Shown here: one piece after another, positions 1-7,939 of the stretch
How the letters are laid out: each line of letters starts with the position of its first letter
Position numbering within the stretch: the stretch's first letter is position 1
IMG/VR virus record: IMGVR_UViG_3300017989_000146
Coordinates: 1 to 53,113 of that record
Source: a virus
Strand: one strand, 5' to 3'
Length of the DNA: 53,113 nucleotides
Program-made: the position numbers and the translations under genes
Notes under the pieces: generated by a model
The model's database searches: none
Seen by the model: only the letters and a program-made list of their open reading frames with translations
What the model was told of the DNA's origin: nothing

Positions 1-1
1 A

Positions 2-1654
2 GTTTTCGGTCCACCGGGGACCGGCAAGACGACATATTTATCGAAGCAAATAGCCAGGGCAGCGAAGAAAGTCGGGTCTGATGCAATCATGGCCGCATCA
101 TTTACGAGAGCAGCAGCGACTGAGCTGGTCAGGAGGAGACTGCCGATCAGCCCTGAGAATGTCGGGACACTACACGCACTCTGTTATCGCCACCTCGGCC
201 GACCGACCATTGCTGAGACTCGCGTGAATGAGTGGAATGAGAGACACCCGAGCCTGGCGGTGACTGCGACCAAGAGGTCATCGTCAATCGATGAGCCGTT
301 CAATGATGAGGGTGGTGAAGTCGGATTCGGTAGGACGAAGGGGGACGAGCTGCTTGGAGAAATGCAGCTTGAACGGGCGATGATGAGACCGCGCGAACTC
401 TGGCGCCGAGGGGTCTTGGAGTTCGGTGAGCACTGGGACGAATGGTTGAAGCGGACAGGCTACGTTGATTTTACCGGGATGATCGAGGAGGCCCTGAGAT
501 CATTCTTCGGGGCTCCGAATTCACCTGAGATCGGTTTCTTCGATGAGGTACAGGATTTCACCCCACTCGAGCTGGCTCTGGTTCGAAAGTGGGGAGAGGG
601 GATGGATCACTTTATTCTCGCCGGCGATGATGATCAGTGTATCTACAGTTTTAAGGGTGCGACTCCTGATGCGTTCCTTGATCCTGATGTCCCTGATGAG
701 CAGAAGCGGATTCTTCGTGTCTCGTATCGAGTCCCTCAGTTGATCAGGAACCGAGCGCAGGACTGGGTCGAGATGCTATCGAGGCGAGAGCAGAAGCATT
801 ACGGTGCACGACGTGAGGATCCAAATGATTCTGATAGTCCGATCGTACAGGGTGTCGTGAGAAACCTCGATGCTCCCTGGGCCTCTCCCGAGCAGGTTAT
901 TGAAGATGCTGTTGATCGGTATCTTCCAGAGGGAAAGACGGTGATGATTCTGGCGTCATGCTCGTACATGATCGAGCCGCTGAAACAGGCACTCCGCCGG
1001 GAAGCACTCCCATTCCACAATCCGCATCGCCGGCGGCGAGGGGACTGGAATCCTCTGATGAAACGGCGAGGGGTATCGAGTATCGATATCCTGAAATCAT
1101 TCCTGAGTTCGTCACCGGAAGACGGGGGCCCGATGTGGACATGGCCAGACTTTATTACCTGGACTCGTGATTTGAAGATCAGGGGAAATCTACAGCGTGG
1201 GGCGAAGGACCGGCTGAGAGAATATGCGAAGACACTTGAAGATGCGAGTGATGAAATCAAAAAGCTCACGGTATCCGATACGCAGCTTGCGAAAATGATG
1301 CTCCCCGAGGCAGCAGAGCTGGCGAAGAGACTCGACGTCAGTTGGCTCGTGGACAATCTGCTTTCGAATAGGCAGAAGACAATGGAATACCCGGCAGAGG
1401 TTTTCAGGCGACATGGGGTTGATGCGATAACGAAGGATCCTCAGATCGTGATCGGGACTGTCCACTCAGTGAAAGGTGCTGAGGCCGATGTCGTCTATCT
1501 CTGGCCGAGCCTGTCTCCATCGGGGATGGAGCAATGGGAAAAAGGTGGGCGGCACCGTGACCCGGTCATCAGGATGTTTTACGTCGGAATGACGAGAGCG
1601 ATTGATGAGCTGGTCCTGCTTTCAAAGGGCGATGCAATGGGCGTTGAATTTTAA
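2..1654 (+). CDS. SF1 (UvrD/PcrA/Rep-like) DNA helicase, 5' partial
   Basis: ATP-driven 3'-5' DNA unwinding enzyme of superfamily 1A, expected to act in phage replication, repair or recombination. The reading frame is open from base 2, so the true start lies outside the window; 550 residues are visible. The first complete codons already give the Walker A motif GPPGTGKT (residues 3-10). Then come motif Ia (SFTRAAA), the TLHAL motif, Walker B DEVQD (about residue 181), motif III GDDDQ followed by IYSFKGA (about 209), SYR of motif IV, TVHSVKG of motif V and YVGMTRA of motif VI (about 527). All core motifs are present, so it looks functional. A small gene follows after 19 bases. The family is certain; the exact role is inferred. 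With the nearby VRR-NUC and Cas4-like nucleases it could be part of an end-processing or recombination set. Confidence 0.95.
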   Translation, partial: VFGPPGTGKTTYLSKQIARAAKKVGSDAIMAASFTRAAATELVRRRLPISPENVGTLHALCYRHLGRPTIAETRVNEWNERHPSLAVTATKRSSSIDEPFNDEGGEVGFGRTKGDELLGEMQLERAMMRPRELWRRGVLEFGEHWDEWLKRTGYVDFTGMIEEALRSFFGAPNSPEIGFFDEVQDFTPLELALVRKWGEGMDHFILAGDDDQCIYSFKGATPDAFLDPDVPDEQKRILRVSYRVPQLIRNRAQDWVEMLSRREQKHYGARREDPNDSDSPIVQGVVRNLDAPWASPEQVIEDAVDRYLPEGKTVMILASCSYMIEPLKQALRREALPFHNPHRRRRGDWNPLMKRRGVSSIDILKSFLSSSPEDGGPMWTWPDFITWTRDLKIRGNLQRGAKDRLREYAKTLEDASDEIKKLTVSDTQLAKMMLPEAAELAKRLDVSWLVDNLLSNRQKTMEYPAEVFRRHGVDAITKDPQIVIGTVHSVKGAEADVVYLWPSLSPSGMEQWEKGGRHRDPVIRMFYVGMTRAIDELVLLSKGDAMGVEF

Positions 1655-1673
1655 TAAACGGAGGGGTAGAGAG

Positions 1674-1967
1674 ATGAATAATCAGCCGGTAAAATTTAAA
1701 ATTGAGAAAACGGGACGAGGTTTTGAGATTGCTGAGTTTAAAGATGCCTATGGGAAATACTGCTCACTACAGCAGAGTAGTATTGCCGGTTATGAAATTC
1801 CAGGTATTACCGCTATATGGCTCGGGAAAGAAGGGGCACGAATGCATCTGAATCATTATCAGGTTCAAGAAGTGATCCATCGTTTAACGAATTGGTTAAA
1901 TACCGGTTCATTTGAAGATGGTCATTCTATAATTGAACGAGAGGAGATTGAGGCTGATGAAGAATAG
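1674..1967 (+). CDS. Small conserved phage protein (CSLQ...IWLG...RMHL type)
   Basis: A 97-residue protein of unknown function. The start ATG at 1674 has GGAGGGG 7-13 bases upstream. The internal pattern CSLQQSS, IWLG and RMHL, followed by a helix QVQEVIHRLTNWL, resembles a small protein family I recall as common in phages; this is recollection, not a search. The C-terminus is acidic. It ends in TAG, which matters because it shows that amber is an ordinary stop in this genome. It overlaps the next start by 11 bases, so the two are probably co-translated. Confidence 0.8.
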   Translation: MNNQPVKFKIEKTGRGFEIAEFKDAYGKYCSLQQSSIAGYEIPGITAIWLGKEGARMHLNHYQVQEVIHRLTNWLNTGSFEDGHSIIEREEIEADEE

Positions 1968-2697
1968 GCCGAAACAGGTACCAGGGGTTACTACGGTGGT
2001 CAAGACACCATGCGGGAAGATGTACGTTACGGTAAATCACGATGATGATGGCCGGGCATTCGAGGTGTTCACCAGGATCGGGAAAGCCGGCGGGTGTGCA
2101 TCAGCACAGGCTGAGGCAATCGGGAGGCTCGTGTCGATCGCGCTGAGGTCTGGTATCAGTCCTGACCGACTGGCGAAGCAGCTTATCGGGATTCAGTGCC
2201 ATCTCGGAAGTGACGCGACCAAGTCGTGCGCTGATGGGGTGGGTCAGATCATGGCCGACGTCGCCGGCGGTGGTGAGGTGATTGAGTTGGAAATTCCTTT
2301 AACTGAGCCGTTCACGGACCAGATCCGATCAGACCTGAGTGGGACACCTGGACTGAGTGTCGAGATCATTCCCCAGGAACCCTTCCAGGTATGCGGTGAC
2401 TGCATGGTATTCGCGATCGTCGATGCTGGTACCCCGCCCGGTGAAAAAAAGGTTTCATCGATAGAGTGTGCAAAGCGCGGCGGGCCGGCGGTATGGAGGG
2501 GAACCGATGCCTGTGCAGCATTTGAGAATGCCAATCAGACTGGTCGGCTCACCTGCGGAGACTGCTTTCAGTTTACGATTGTTGATCCCGACGTCGCAGT
2601 GATCCGATGCGAAAAAGCGACGAGACTATATGAAGCGGATAGGCAGGTCGGCAGAACATCGAAAGCCTGTGATGGATTCATCGATCCGAAGGAGTGA
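1957..2697 (+). CDS. Orphan TSCPD-domain protein (class II ribonucleotide reductase C-terminal-like) with Cys-rich tail
   Basis: Residues about 8-90 (VPGVTTVVKTPCGKMYVTVN onward, through GKAGGCASAQAEAIGRL to SGISPDRL and IQCH) match the TSCPD domain normally found at the C-terminus of B12-dependent (class II, NrdJ) ribonucleotide reductases. Here it stands alone, without the catalytic reductase barrel. Residues about 140-246 form a second region with paired cysteines (CGDC repeated at two places, plus ECAKRG and RCEKA), which looks like a metal-binding duplicated module. ATG 1957 is preferred over TTG 1933 because GAGGAG lies 10 bases upstream. A partner reductase may be encoded outside the window. 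Domain assignment is by motif; the role in dNTP supply is inferred. Confidence 0.75.
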   Translation: MKNRPKQVPGVTTVVKTPCGKMYVTVNHDDDGRAFEVFTRIGKAGGCASAQAEAIGRLVSIALRSGISPDRLAKQLIGIQCHLGSDATKSCADGVGQIMADVAGGGEVIELEIPLTEPFTDQIRSDLSGTPGLSVEIIPQEPFQVCGDCMVFAIVDAGTPPGEKKVSSIECAKRGGPAVWRGTDACAAFENANQTGRLTCGDCFQFTIVDPDVAVIRCEKATRLYEADRQVGRTSKACDGFIDPKE

Positions 2698-2698
2698 C

Positions 2699-3004
2699 AT
2701 GGGAGCAAGGGTGACAGAGGGCCAGGTGGTGGCGGCGATCATCAGGCGACTGCGGAAAATTCCGGGCCTGAAGGTTGAAAAGACTCACGGCGGGACATAC
2801 GGGAAATCCGGTACGCCTGACTTGACTGGATGCTATCGAGGCCAGAGATTCGATATCGAAGTGAAAGCACCTGGGGCGAATGGTCCGACGAGGCAACAGC
2901 AGAGAGAGCTTGATGCGTGGGCTGCAGCAGGAGCGATCGTCGGGTGTGCGTGGTCAGCAGATGACGCAGTTCAAATCCTTGGGCCGATTCTGAAAGGAGA
3001 CTGA
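2699..3004 (+). CDS. VRR-NUC domain nuclease
   Basis: A 101-residue standalone VRR-NUC endonuclease of the PD-(D/E)XK fold. The diagnostic signature is GGTYGKSGTPDLTGCYRG followed by FDIEVKAPG (catalytic D, E and K) and the Q-rich helix RQQQRELDAWAAAG. Homologues in phages are structure-selective nucleases that act on flaps or Holliday junctions. ATG 2699 is chosen because AAGGAG lies 4-9 bases upstream and the domain starts just after; the longer upstream extension overlaps the previous gene. It lies in the same run as the Cas4-like nuclease and SF1 helicase, consistent with recombination or DNA-end processing. Confidence 0.9.
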   Translation: MGARVTEGQVVAAIIRRLRKIPGLKVEKTHGGTYGKSGTPDLTGCYRGQRFDIEVKAPGANGPTRQQQRELDAWAAAGAIVGCAWSADDAVQILGPILKGD

Positions 3005-3005
3005 G

Positions 3006-3533
3006 ATGGAAGAGTGGGTTGATGTGACAGTCGAGTTTCGGTATGAGCAGGGACAGAAGATCAGGGTGTTCGACGGGGTCAAGAAAATCTGGCTACCGAC
3101 GTCACAGATCAAGGTTGACGATGAGCTCCCGAACTGGAATGCCTATTCGAATGGCGATGTCGTTGAGATTCAGATTCCGCGGTGGCTCGCTGAAGAAAGA
3201 GAAATGGTGCAATTCAAGGAAAGGGGAAATCAGACCATGATGATTTTCGAGCAGAGAACAATGGCAATCCCGGTCCCGTTCGCTGAGGTGATCTGGACCG
3301 ACATGAGAATGGACGATGTCCTTCTCAAACTTCCGTACGCGGAGGGGCAGCTGGCGTCACCGATGGGCGATCCCTTTATGAAGTACCTTCCGACCGGGCA
3401 GTCAACCACGCTGGCTGGCCAGGCTCAGGTCTGGGAGTATCGGTTCGCAGGAATCAAACTGATTACCGAAGATGAGATGAAGGAAGGAGGTAATGAATTA
3501 TGTGCAAGCGGGAAAGCGGGAGTTCCGCACTGA
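3006..3533 (+). CDS. Phage protein of unknown function with WLPTSQI-type N-terminus
   Basis: A 175-residue soluble protein with no domain I can name. The N-terminal third has a beta-rich pattern ending in KIWLPTSQI, resembling small phage proteins with a W(L/I)P.SQI motif, possibly an OB-like or nucleic-acid-associated strand set. The middle is helical and acidic (EEREMVQF). It starts one base after the VRR-NUC stop region. Its 3' end overlaps the next gene by 34 bases in another frame, a long overlap for this genome. Confidence 0.7.
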   Translation: MEEWVDVTVEFRYEQGQKIRVFDGVKKIWLPTSQIKVDDELPNWNAYSNGDVVEIQIPRWLAEEREMVQFKERGNQTMMIFEQRTMAIPVPFAEVIWTDMRMDDVLLKLPYAEGQLASPMGDPFMKYLPTGQSTTLAGQAQVWEYRFAGIKLITEDEMKEGGNELCASGKAGVPH

Positions 3534-4012
3534 GGCTGAAGTCGACCTGGTTACTGATCGGGTCTGTCGTCGTTGCGGCATTGTTGGTGGCTGCCGTTGC
3601 GATGTCCGGGTGTAGCGAAGTCATTGACCGGATCATCGATCCGCCGGCACCGGAGTCGGTTTCTGGTGATTATGAGATTCGGTGGTCACTCGGCAATTTC
3701 GAGTTTCCTGATACGCTTTACATCTGCCAGGATCCTGTGCCGGCATTCGGTGAAGACGGAGACATCCGATATCCTACACAGATATGGGATGAGCTTGGGA
3801 GAACCTGGGTCGGAGAATACAGGCTGGTATCCGAGAACGACGATGACGTTCACGGAGTGTTGACGGCATCCAGGCTGTTCTCGGTCATGGTGTTCAAAGC
3901 AAGCAAGCGCTTCGGACGGATTCGTCTGATCGGCGGCGTCGTCGGGGTGAACGAGATCGGTGGTTTTTCGGCGGGGAGCGGGACGGCGAAGTATCGATCA
4001 ATCAACGAGTGA
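3500..4012 (+). CDS. Putative phage lipoprotein
   Basis: A 170-residue protein with a short basic N-terminus, a hydrophobic stretch (WLLIGSVVVAALLVAAVA) and a lipobox ending MSGC with the cysteine near residue 38, as expected for signal peptidase II processing. The mature part (about 130 residues) looks beta-rich (DYEIRWSLGNFEF, TASRLFSVMVF). It would be anchored in the cell envelope; superinfection exclusion or envelope modification is possible but not shown. The start ATG 3500 has AAGGAGG upstream, inside the previous gene. Confidence 0.75.
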   Translation: MCKRESGSSALRLKSTWLLIGSVVVAALLVAAVAMSGCSEVIDRIIDPPAPESVSGDYEIRWSLGNFEFPDTLYICQDPVPAFGEDGDIRYPTQIWDELGRTWVGEYRLVSENDDDVHGVLTASRLFSVMVFKASKRFGRIRLIGGVVGVNEIGGFSAGSGTAKYRSINE

Positions 4013-4047
4013 ATGCCGAGAGTGCTCGGCGGAAAGGGGCAGCCAGG

Positions 4048-4974
4048 ATGGGAAAGGTATTAAAAAATGAGTTCGCTTGGTCGAAGTCGAGGATGGATAC
4101 ATTTGACGGGTGCCGGCGAAGATACTGGTTCAATTATTACGGCTCGTGGAACGGCTGGCTCAGGACGGCGCCGAAGAGAGCCAGGGACATCTACATCTTG
4201 AAACAGCTCCAGAACCGGTGGGGCTGGCCCGGGGCGAGAGTCCATGAGGCGATCGAGCGAGTCATCAAGGCTCTGAAATCATCCTCTCAGATTCCGAAAG
4301 TCGGTGATGAGATTCAGTCGCTCACGAAGCAGATGCGGCAGGATTTCCGATTTTCTCGCGACAAGTGTTACTGGACGGCGCCGAAGGGTGGGGTGGCGCT
4401 GGCCGAGCATGAATACGGTCCTGACCCCGGCAGTGATACCTGGGCCTTCGTGGTGAGCGAGGCCTGTCGGTGTCTTGAGGCATTTTTCGATTCTACGGTC
4501 TATCCTGATATCGTCGAGCTGTCGCCTGACCGATTCCTCGAGATCGAGGATTTTTCTCACTTCTACCTGGACGGGCTGAAAGTCTGGGTTGTCATGGACC
4601 TCTGCTTCCGCCGCCCTGATGACAAGGTGGTCATCGTCGACTGGAAAACCGGGAAAGCGAAGGACCCCGACCCTGTTCAGCTTTCCTGCTATGCGCTGTA
4701 TGCGAAGGAAAAATGGGGGCTCAGGCCAGGTGACATTGAGGTGTGCGAGTACAACCTGAAAGAAGGTCGGCCGGCGACGTCGACTATTACCGAGGGAATG
4801 CTGCTCGACGTCAGGCGGATAATCGAGACGAGCGCAGAAGGGATGACCAGGTACGTCGTCGACGGTGACCGCGCCAAGAATACCCCACTTCCCGAGGATG
4901 ACTTCGAGGCCATCGATACCGGTGACTGTCGGCGGTGCAATTTCAGGCGACTCTGCCCTGTCCAGGGAGGCTGA
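4048..4974 (+). CDS. Cas4/RecB-like PD-(D/E)XK exonuclease with Fe-S cluster cysteines
   Basis: A 308-residue nuclease. The N-terminal cysteine in TFDGCRRRYWF (about residue 21) and a C-terminal cluster GDCRRCNFRRLCP (about 292-303) give the four cysteines that bind a 4Fe-4S cluster in Cas4, AddB and Dna2-type nucleases. The catalytic core is seen as VVIVDWKTGK (about 198) with the helix PVQLSCYALYA. The family degrades or trims DNA ends with single-strand preference. GTG 4009 is in frame upstream, but ATG 4048 has GGAAAGGGG at good spacing and the conserved part starts right after. No cas1 or cas2 is nearby, so a CRISPR role is not supported; recombination is more likely. Confidence 0.88.
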   Translation: MGKVLKNEFAWSKSRMDTFDGCRRRYWFNYYGSWNGWLRTAPKRARDIYILKQLQNRWGWPGARVHEAIERVIKALKSSSQIPKVGDEIQSLTKQMRQDFRFSRDKCYWTAPKGGVALAEHEYGPDPGSDTWAFVVSEACRCLEAFFDSTVYPDIVELSPDRFLEIEDFSHFYLDGLKVWVVMDLCFRRPDDKVVIVDWKTGKAKDPDPVQLSCYALYAKEKWGLRPGDIEVCEYNLKEGRPATSTITEGMLLDVRRIIETSAEGMTRYVVDGDRAKNTPLPEDDFEAIDTGDCRRCNFRRLCPVQGG

Positions 4975-4978
4975 TGAA

Positions 4979-5827
4979 ATGAAGCCGAAGAAACCAGGGC
5001 AGTATTGGGATATCATGATGAGCCCGATTACCGTGACTGGCTGTCATGTTTCACGAGGATGTGATCGGTGCTGGCATCATGCGATGGCTCGGAGGTTCTA
5101 CGATATTCATGAACGAGGAAAGTTGGTCGGGATAGATGATGGAATCGAGGTCCGGTGGCACGAGGATCGGCTGATGACGGTCAGAGGAGACTTGACGAGG
5201 CGAGTCGTCGCAGTTGGATGGCTCGGTGATATGTTCCATCCTCTCGTCCCAAGGGAATACATCAACAGGATACTCGATGCCGTTCTCGCCAATGGGCTGC
5301 ATATATACCTATTTCTCACGAAACACCCTGGCAGGATGGCGCAGGTCGTCAATGAGCACCTGGCGCAGTCCGAGCGATATGTCGACGAGGCGAGGCGGGA
5401 AAACCTGAATCTCTGGTTCGGTACGTCGGTCGAAGATCAGCCTACAGCAGAGGCCAGAATAAATGCCCTTTCACATGTCTGGCATGGTCGTCGATGGGTT
5501 TCCTATGAGCCGGCAAAAGGCCCGATGCTTTTGCCGAGGTCAGGGGTGAGGAGTACACTCAGAAACGGCCCACCCCTGAAAACCACCGTGGAGCTCGTGG
5601 TCGCCGGCGGGGAGACGGGGGCTGGAGCGAGTCAGGTCAATATCGAGTGGTTCATGAATCTTCGAGATCAGTGCCGAGAAACCGGCGTGACTTTCTACCT
5701 GAAGACTCTCGGGGATGCTCGGAAGAAAGAGCTGAAAGGATTCAGTGATGCTGCTGAGAGGGCAAGGATGATCGCCGGCAAAACCTATGACGACCTTCCG
5801 TGGGTCGGGGAGGTATTCGAAGGATGA
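4979..5827 (+). CDS. DUF5131 (Gp37/Gp68-like) three-Cys phage protein
   Basis: A 282-residue member of the DUF5131 family. The family hallmark is an N-terminal three-cysteine motif resembling a radical-SAM-type cluster site; here it is TGCHVSRGCDRCW (C-x5-C-x2-C). Further family features are VGWLGDMFHP, HIYLFLTKHPGRM, LWFGTSVEDQ, WVSYEPAKGP and ELVVAGGETG, a barrel-like alternation of strands and helices. The reaction is unknown; iron-sulphur binding is inferred from the cysteines. ATG 4979 has AGGGAGG upstream. No gene recognisable as the three-Cys-motif partner TcmP follows. Confidence 0.88.
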   Translation: MKPKKPGQYWDIMMSPITVTGCHVSRGCDRCWHHAMARRFYDIHERGKLVGIDDGIEVRWHEDRLMTVRGDLTRRVVAVGWLGDMFHPLVPREYINRILDAVLANGLHIYLFLTKHPGRMAQVVNEHLAQSERYVDEARRENLNLWFGTSVEDQPTAEARINALSHVWHGRRWVSYEPAKGPMLLPRSGVRSTLRNGPPLKTTVELVVAGGETGAGASQVNIEWFMNLRDQCRETGVTFYLKTLGDARKKELKGFSDAAERARMIAGKTYDDLPWVGEVFEG

Positions 5828-6069
5828 ACCTGGCCGACATGACTTATGACAATGCGACGCACCGACTCAGGTGTACGCATGCAACCGGAGTCACGAGAAA
5901 ATATTATACGATGCGCTGTCACCTGATTAGGATAACAAAGGCAGGGATGTGCAAGATCCTGGTCTTCGGTGATCGATACTGGCCTGGGCGGAATCATCGA
6001 AGCAGGGTCAGGTATGTGACTCGTGATCGATTGACGAAAATAAGAGAGGAGGAGTTGCGATGCCGGTGA
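5824..6069 (+). CDS. Small basic protein of unknown function
   Basis: An 81-residue basic protein (many Arg and Lys, three Cys) starting at an ATGA overlap with DUF5131 and ending inside the start of the NlpC/P60 gene. The order suggests translational coupling. There is no recognisable domain; the C-terminus is rich in RxxR patterns, which may mean nucleic-acid contact, but this is only composition. Confidence 0.6.
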   Translation: MNLADMTYDNATHRLRCTHATGVTRKYYTMRCHLIRITKAGMCKILVFGDRYWPGRNHRSRVRYVTRDRLTKIREEELRCR

Positions 6070-6641
6070 CGAGATTGATTGACGCGGTCGGTGGTGGGAC
6101 TCCTGGGGTGATGTTCCAGGTTCCGGTCGGGGAGGCTGAAAATATCGTAGCGCTGAGGATGCTCGCGGCGACGGTCCTGTTCAAGACCTGGGGTGATCCG
6201 TACTTCTGGGGTGGTGATGATCCGTCTGGGTGGGACTGCTCTGGGAACATCATCGAGGGGCTGAAATCCGCCGGTCTACTTCCGACGTCTGGAGACTGGA
6301 CCGCAGAGGGACTCAGGCGGAGGTTCCTTGAATATGAGATCACCGGGGACCCTTATCTCGGGGTGCTGGTTCTGTGGGTGGCCAACTATAAGGCGTCGCA
6401 TGTCGAGTTCTGCCTGAATGCTACACACTCGATCGGGGCCGGAGGCGGTGGGTCTGAGCTGGCTGTCTGCCCTGCTCCTGGTATCTTGGATCGAGTCGCT
6501 GCGATGATCAGTGGCCGAGCGAGAGCGGCGGAGCTGGCCTGGCAACGGAATGCCTACGTCAAGATTCGGCAGATCCGGGAGCGCGTCGGGGAGCAGCGGT
6601 CAGTCGTTTTCATCGACCCGTTCCTCGAGGTATCCCAATGA
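6060..6641 (+). CDS. NlpC/P60-type peptidase (cell-wall hydrolase)
   Basis: A 193-residue protein with the NlpC/P60 papain-like core: PYFWGGDDPSGWDCSGNIIEGLKSAG, with the catalytic Cys in DCSG (about residue 60), and the histidine in ASHVEFCL (about 114). The family cleaves peptide bonds in peptidoglycan stems. There is no signal peptide or membrane segment. It may be the endolysin or a virion-associated hydrolase; its position before small membrane and exported proteins, away from the tail genes, favours lysis. The start ATG 6060 has GAGGAGG upstream. Confidence 0.85.
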   Translation: MPVTRLIDAVGGGTPGVMFQVPVGEAENIVALRMLAATVLFKTWGDPYFWGGDDPSGWDCSGNIIEGLKSAGLLPTSGDWTAEGLRRRFLEYEITGDPYLGVLVLWVANYKASHVEFCLNATHSIGAGGGGSELAVCPAPGILDRVAAMISGRARAAELAWQRNAYVKIRQIRERVGEQRSVVFIDPFLEVSQ

Positions 6642-7489
6642 CAACACTTTACGATCAGACGACAGCACTTCTTGAACGATGCTCAGGGGCCGAGGTTGAG
6701 CCGGTAGAGCAGATCGTGTCTATCAAGAAAAATCGAAAGTGGTGGGGAAAGAGGCCGGCGAGTCCGAAGTTGTCAATGGGATTTTTCTATGAGCTGGTGA
6801 CTGCGATGCTTCACGGCGGGACGCTGTCGGGGCACCTGATAACTGCTGGCGATCCTGGGGTTGATCATGTCTGTCCTGATGTGGTTTCAGAGGGTGCGGT
6901 GATCGAGGCGAAGGCATGCCTGGCTGGACACTCGATATTGTTGTGGGATGAGCAGGTCGCCGGCTATGAGGCGAGACAGGCTGATGCTCCCTGGGCCGAC
7001 GTCAGGTTCGTCATCTACAGGCACCGGTTCAGGGGGATCGGAAAATTCCGGGGGACGGAACGTCGAATCTTCGAGAGACTGGCAGTCGAAACATATGCTG
7101 CGATCAGTTTACCGATTGCGCTGGTGAGCAGGCTGCATGGGCCTGATATTTATGACGGCTGGACGAGGCGCTACGATGAAGGCCACTCGTCATACTCGGG
7201 ATGCACGATACTCAATTCATCATTGATGAATGCGCTGCTATTCGATCCTGAAAAAACGATTGCAGAAATCGGATGTCTCGGGGTACAGTTTAAGGCGAAG
7301 ACGCTGGCAGTCCCGTCACTATCGATCGACGGAATCAAGACAGAACCGTTCCCGATGACCATCATCAAGGAGGTATCTGCGAATGAGATTTCTAAAGAGG
7401 AAGCTGAAGAAAAGACGACGTCGGCGCCGACTTCGCATTATCAAGGCGGCCGGCAGGATTGCGTCGGCGCTGTTCTGGATGGCCTTTGA
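6638..7489 (+). CDS. Putative PD-(D/E)XK-like protein
   Basis: A 283-residue protein starting at an ATGA overlap. The segment CPDVVSEGAVIEAKA (D...E-x-K spacing) followed by the helix WDEQVAGYEARQADAP and then DVRFVIYRH has the order expected of a restriction-endonuclease-like fold, so a nuclease or nuclease-derived fold is possible. No family is identified. The C-terminal 50 residues are hydrophilic and overlap the next small gene in another frame. The function is uncertain; a structural comparison would settle it. Confidence 0.55.
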   Translation: MTTLYDQTTALLERCSGAEVEPVEQIVSIKKNRKWWGKRPASPKLSMGFFYELVTAMLHGGTLSGHLITAGDPGVDHVCPDVVSEGAVIEAKACLAGHSILLWDEQVAGYEARQADAPWADVRFVIYRHRFRGIGKFRGTERRIFERLAVETYAAISLPIALVSRLHGPDIYDGWTRRYDEGHSSYSGCTILNSSLMNALLFDPEKTIAEIGCLGVQFKAKTLAVPSLSIDGIKTEPFPMTIIKEVSANEISKEEAEEKTTSAPTSHYQGGRQDCVGAVLDGL

Positions 7490-7556
7490 TGAGGTCGCCG
7501 GGGCGATAGCTGACCGAGTCGACCAGAAGGAGGACGGCGATGCCAAGAAGGGATGA
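7383..7556 (+). CDS. Small Arg-rich amphipathic protein (57 aa)
   Basis: A reading frame with ATG 7383 preceded by AAGGAGG at 7-base spacing. The product begins with an extremely basic stretch (KRKLKKRRRRRRLR), then a hydrophobic amphipathic helix (AAGRIASALFWMAFDEVAGAIA) and an acidic/lysine tail. It lies inside the 3' end of the 6638 gene in another frame and overlaps the following start by 17 bases. The perfect ribosome site supports translation. Membrane association or nucleic-acid binding is possible; neither is shown. Confidence 0.55.
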   Translation: MRFLKRKLKKRRRRRRLRIIKAAGRIASALFWMAFDEVAGAIADRVDQKEDGDAKKG

Positions 7557-7827
7557 TGAAGTCTTTCGCCGGATGCATATGAATCGCCCGGCGACGGACA
7601 TCGAGAAATTCGCCAGCACTTTACTGCAGGACCCGATACCTCAGCAGGCGGCTGCTCTGTGGCCGCGATGTACTCCAACATCTATCGAAGTCGATGAGCT
7701 GAAACGTAGACTCAACAGGCTTGAAGCTGCAGTCCTATATCGGGATGGTGGTGATCCTCTCCGAGTCGTCGTCGCGACATCCGAAGAGGTCGGACGGTTC
7801 GTACTGTCAGGGAGGTTCGTACGATGA
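7540..7827 (+). CDS. Hypothetical phage protein, 95 aa
   Basis: ATG 7540 follows AAGGAGG by 6 bases. It is a soluble protein with a central helix VDELKRRLNRLEAAVL that could form a short coiled coil. There is no recognised domain. Its end overlaps the next, very short membrane gene by four bases (ATGA), so it belongs to the same translational chain. Confidence 0.65.
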   Translation: MPRRDDEVFRRMHMNRPATDIEKFASTLLQDPIPQQAAALWPRCTPTSIEVDELKRRLNRLEAAVLYRDGGDPLRVVVATSEEVGRFVLSGRFVR

Positions 7828-7922
7828 AAAAGTGGATCCGATGTATCAACTGGTGGTATGTGCTGCCGAGACTGGCGGCAATCCTGATCATGCTCGGCGT
7901 CATGATATGGGCGTCGTGCTGA
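7824..7922 (+). CDS. 32-aa single-pass membrane protein
   Basis: A tiny frame starting at ATGA with GGGAGG 8 bases upstream. The product is basic at the N-terminus (MKKWIRC), then Trp-rich and hydrophobic (VLPRLAAILIMLGVMIW), ending SC. This is a typical one-pass membrane peptide with an N-terminus likely in the cytoplasm. It sits between hypothetical and exported proteins a short distance after the NlpC/P60 gene, so a holin-like or envelope role is possible but unproven. Confidence 0.55.
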   Translation: MKKWIRCINWWYVLPRLAAILIMLGVMIWASC

Positions 7923-7939
7923 CGAGAGAGGAGATCGTC

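Noticed and set aside
4048-4974. Cas4 of a CRISPR system
   Set aside because: No cas1, cas2 or repeat array nearby; phages commonly carry Cas4/RecB-like nucleases for recombination.
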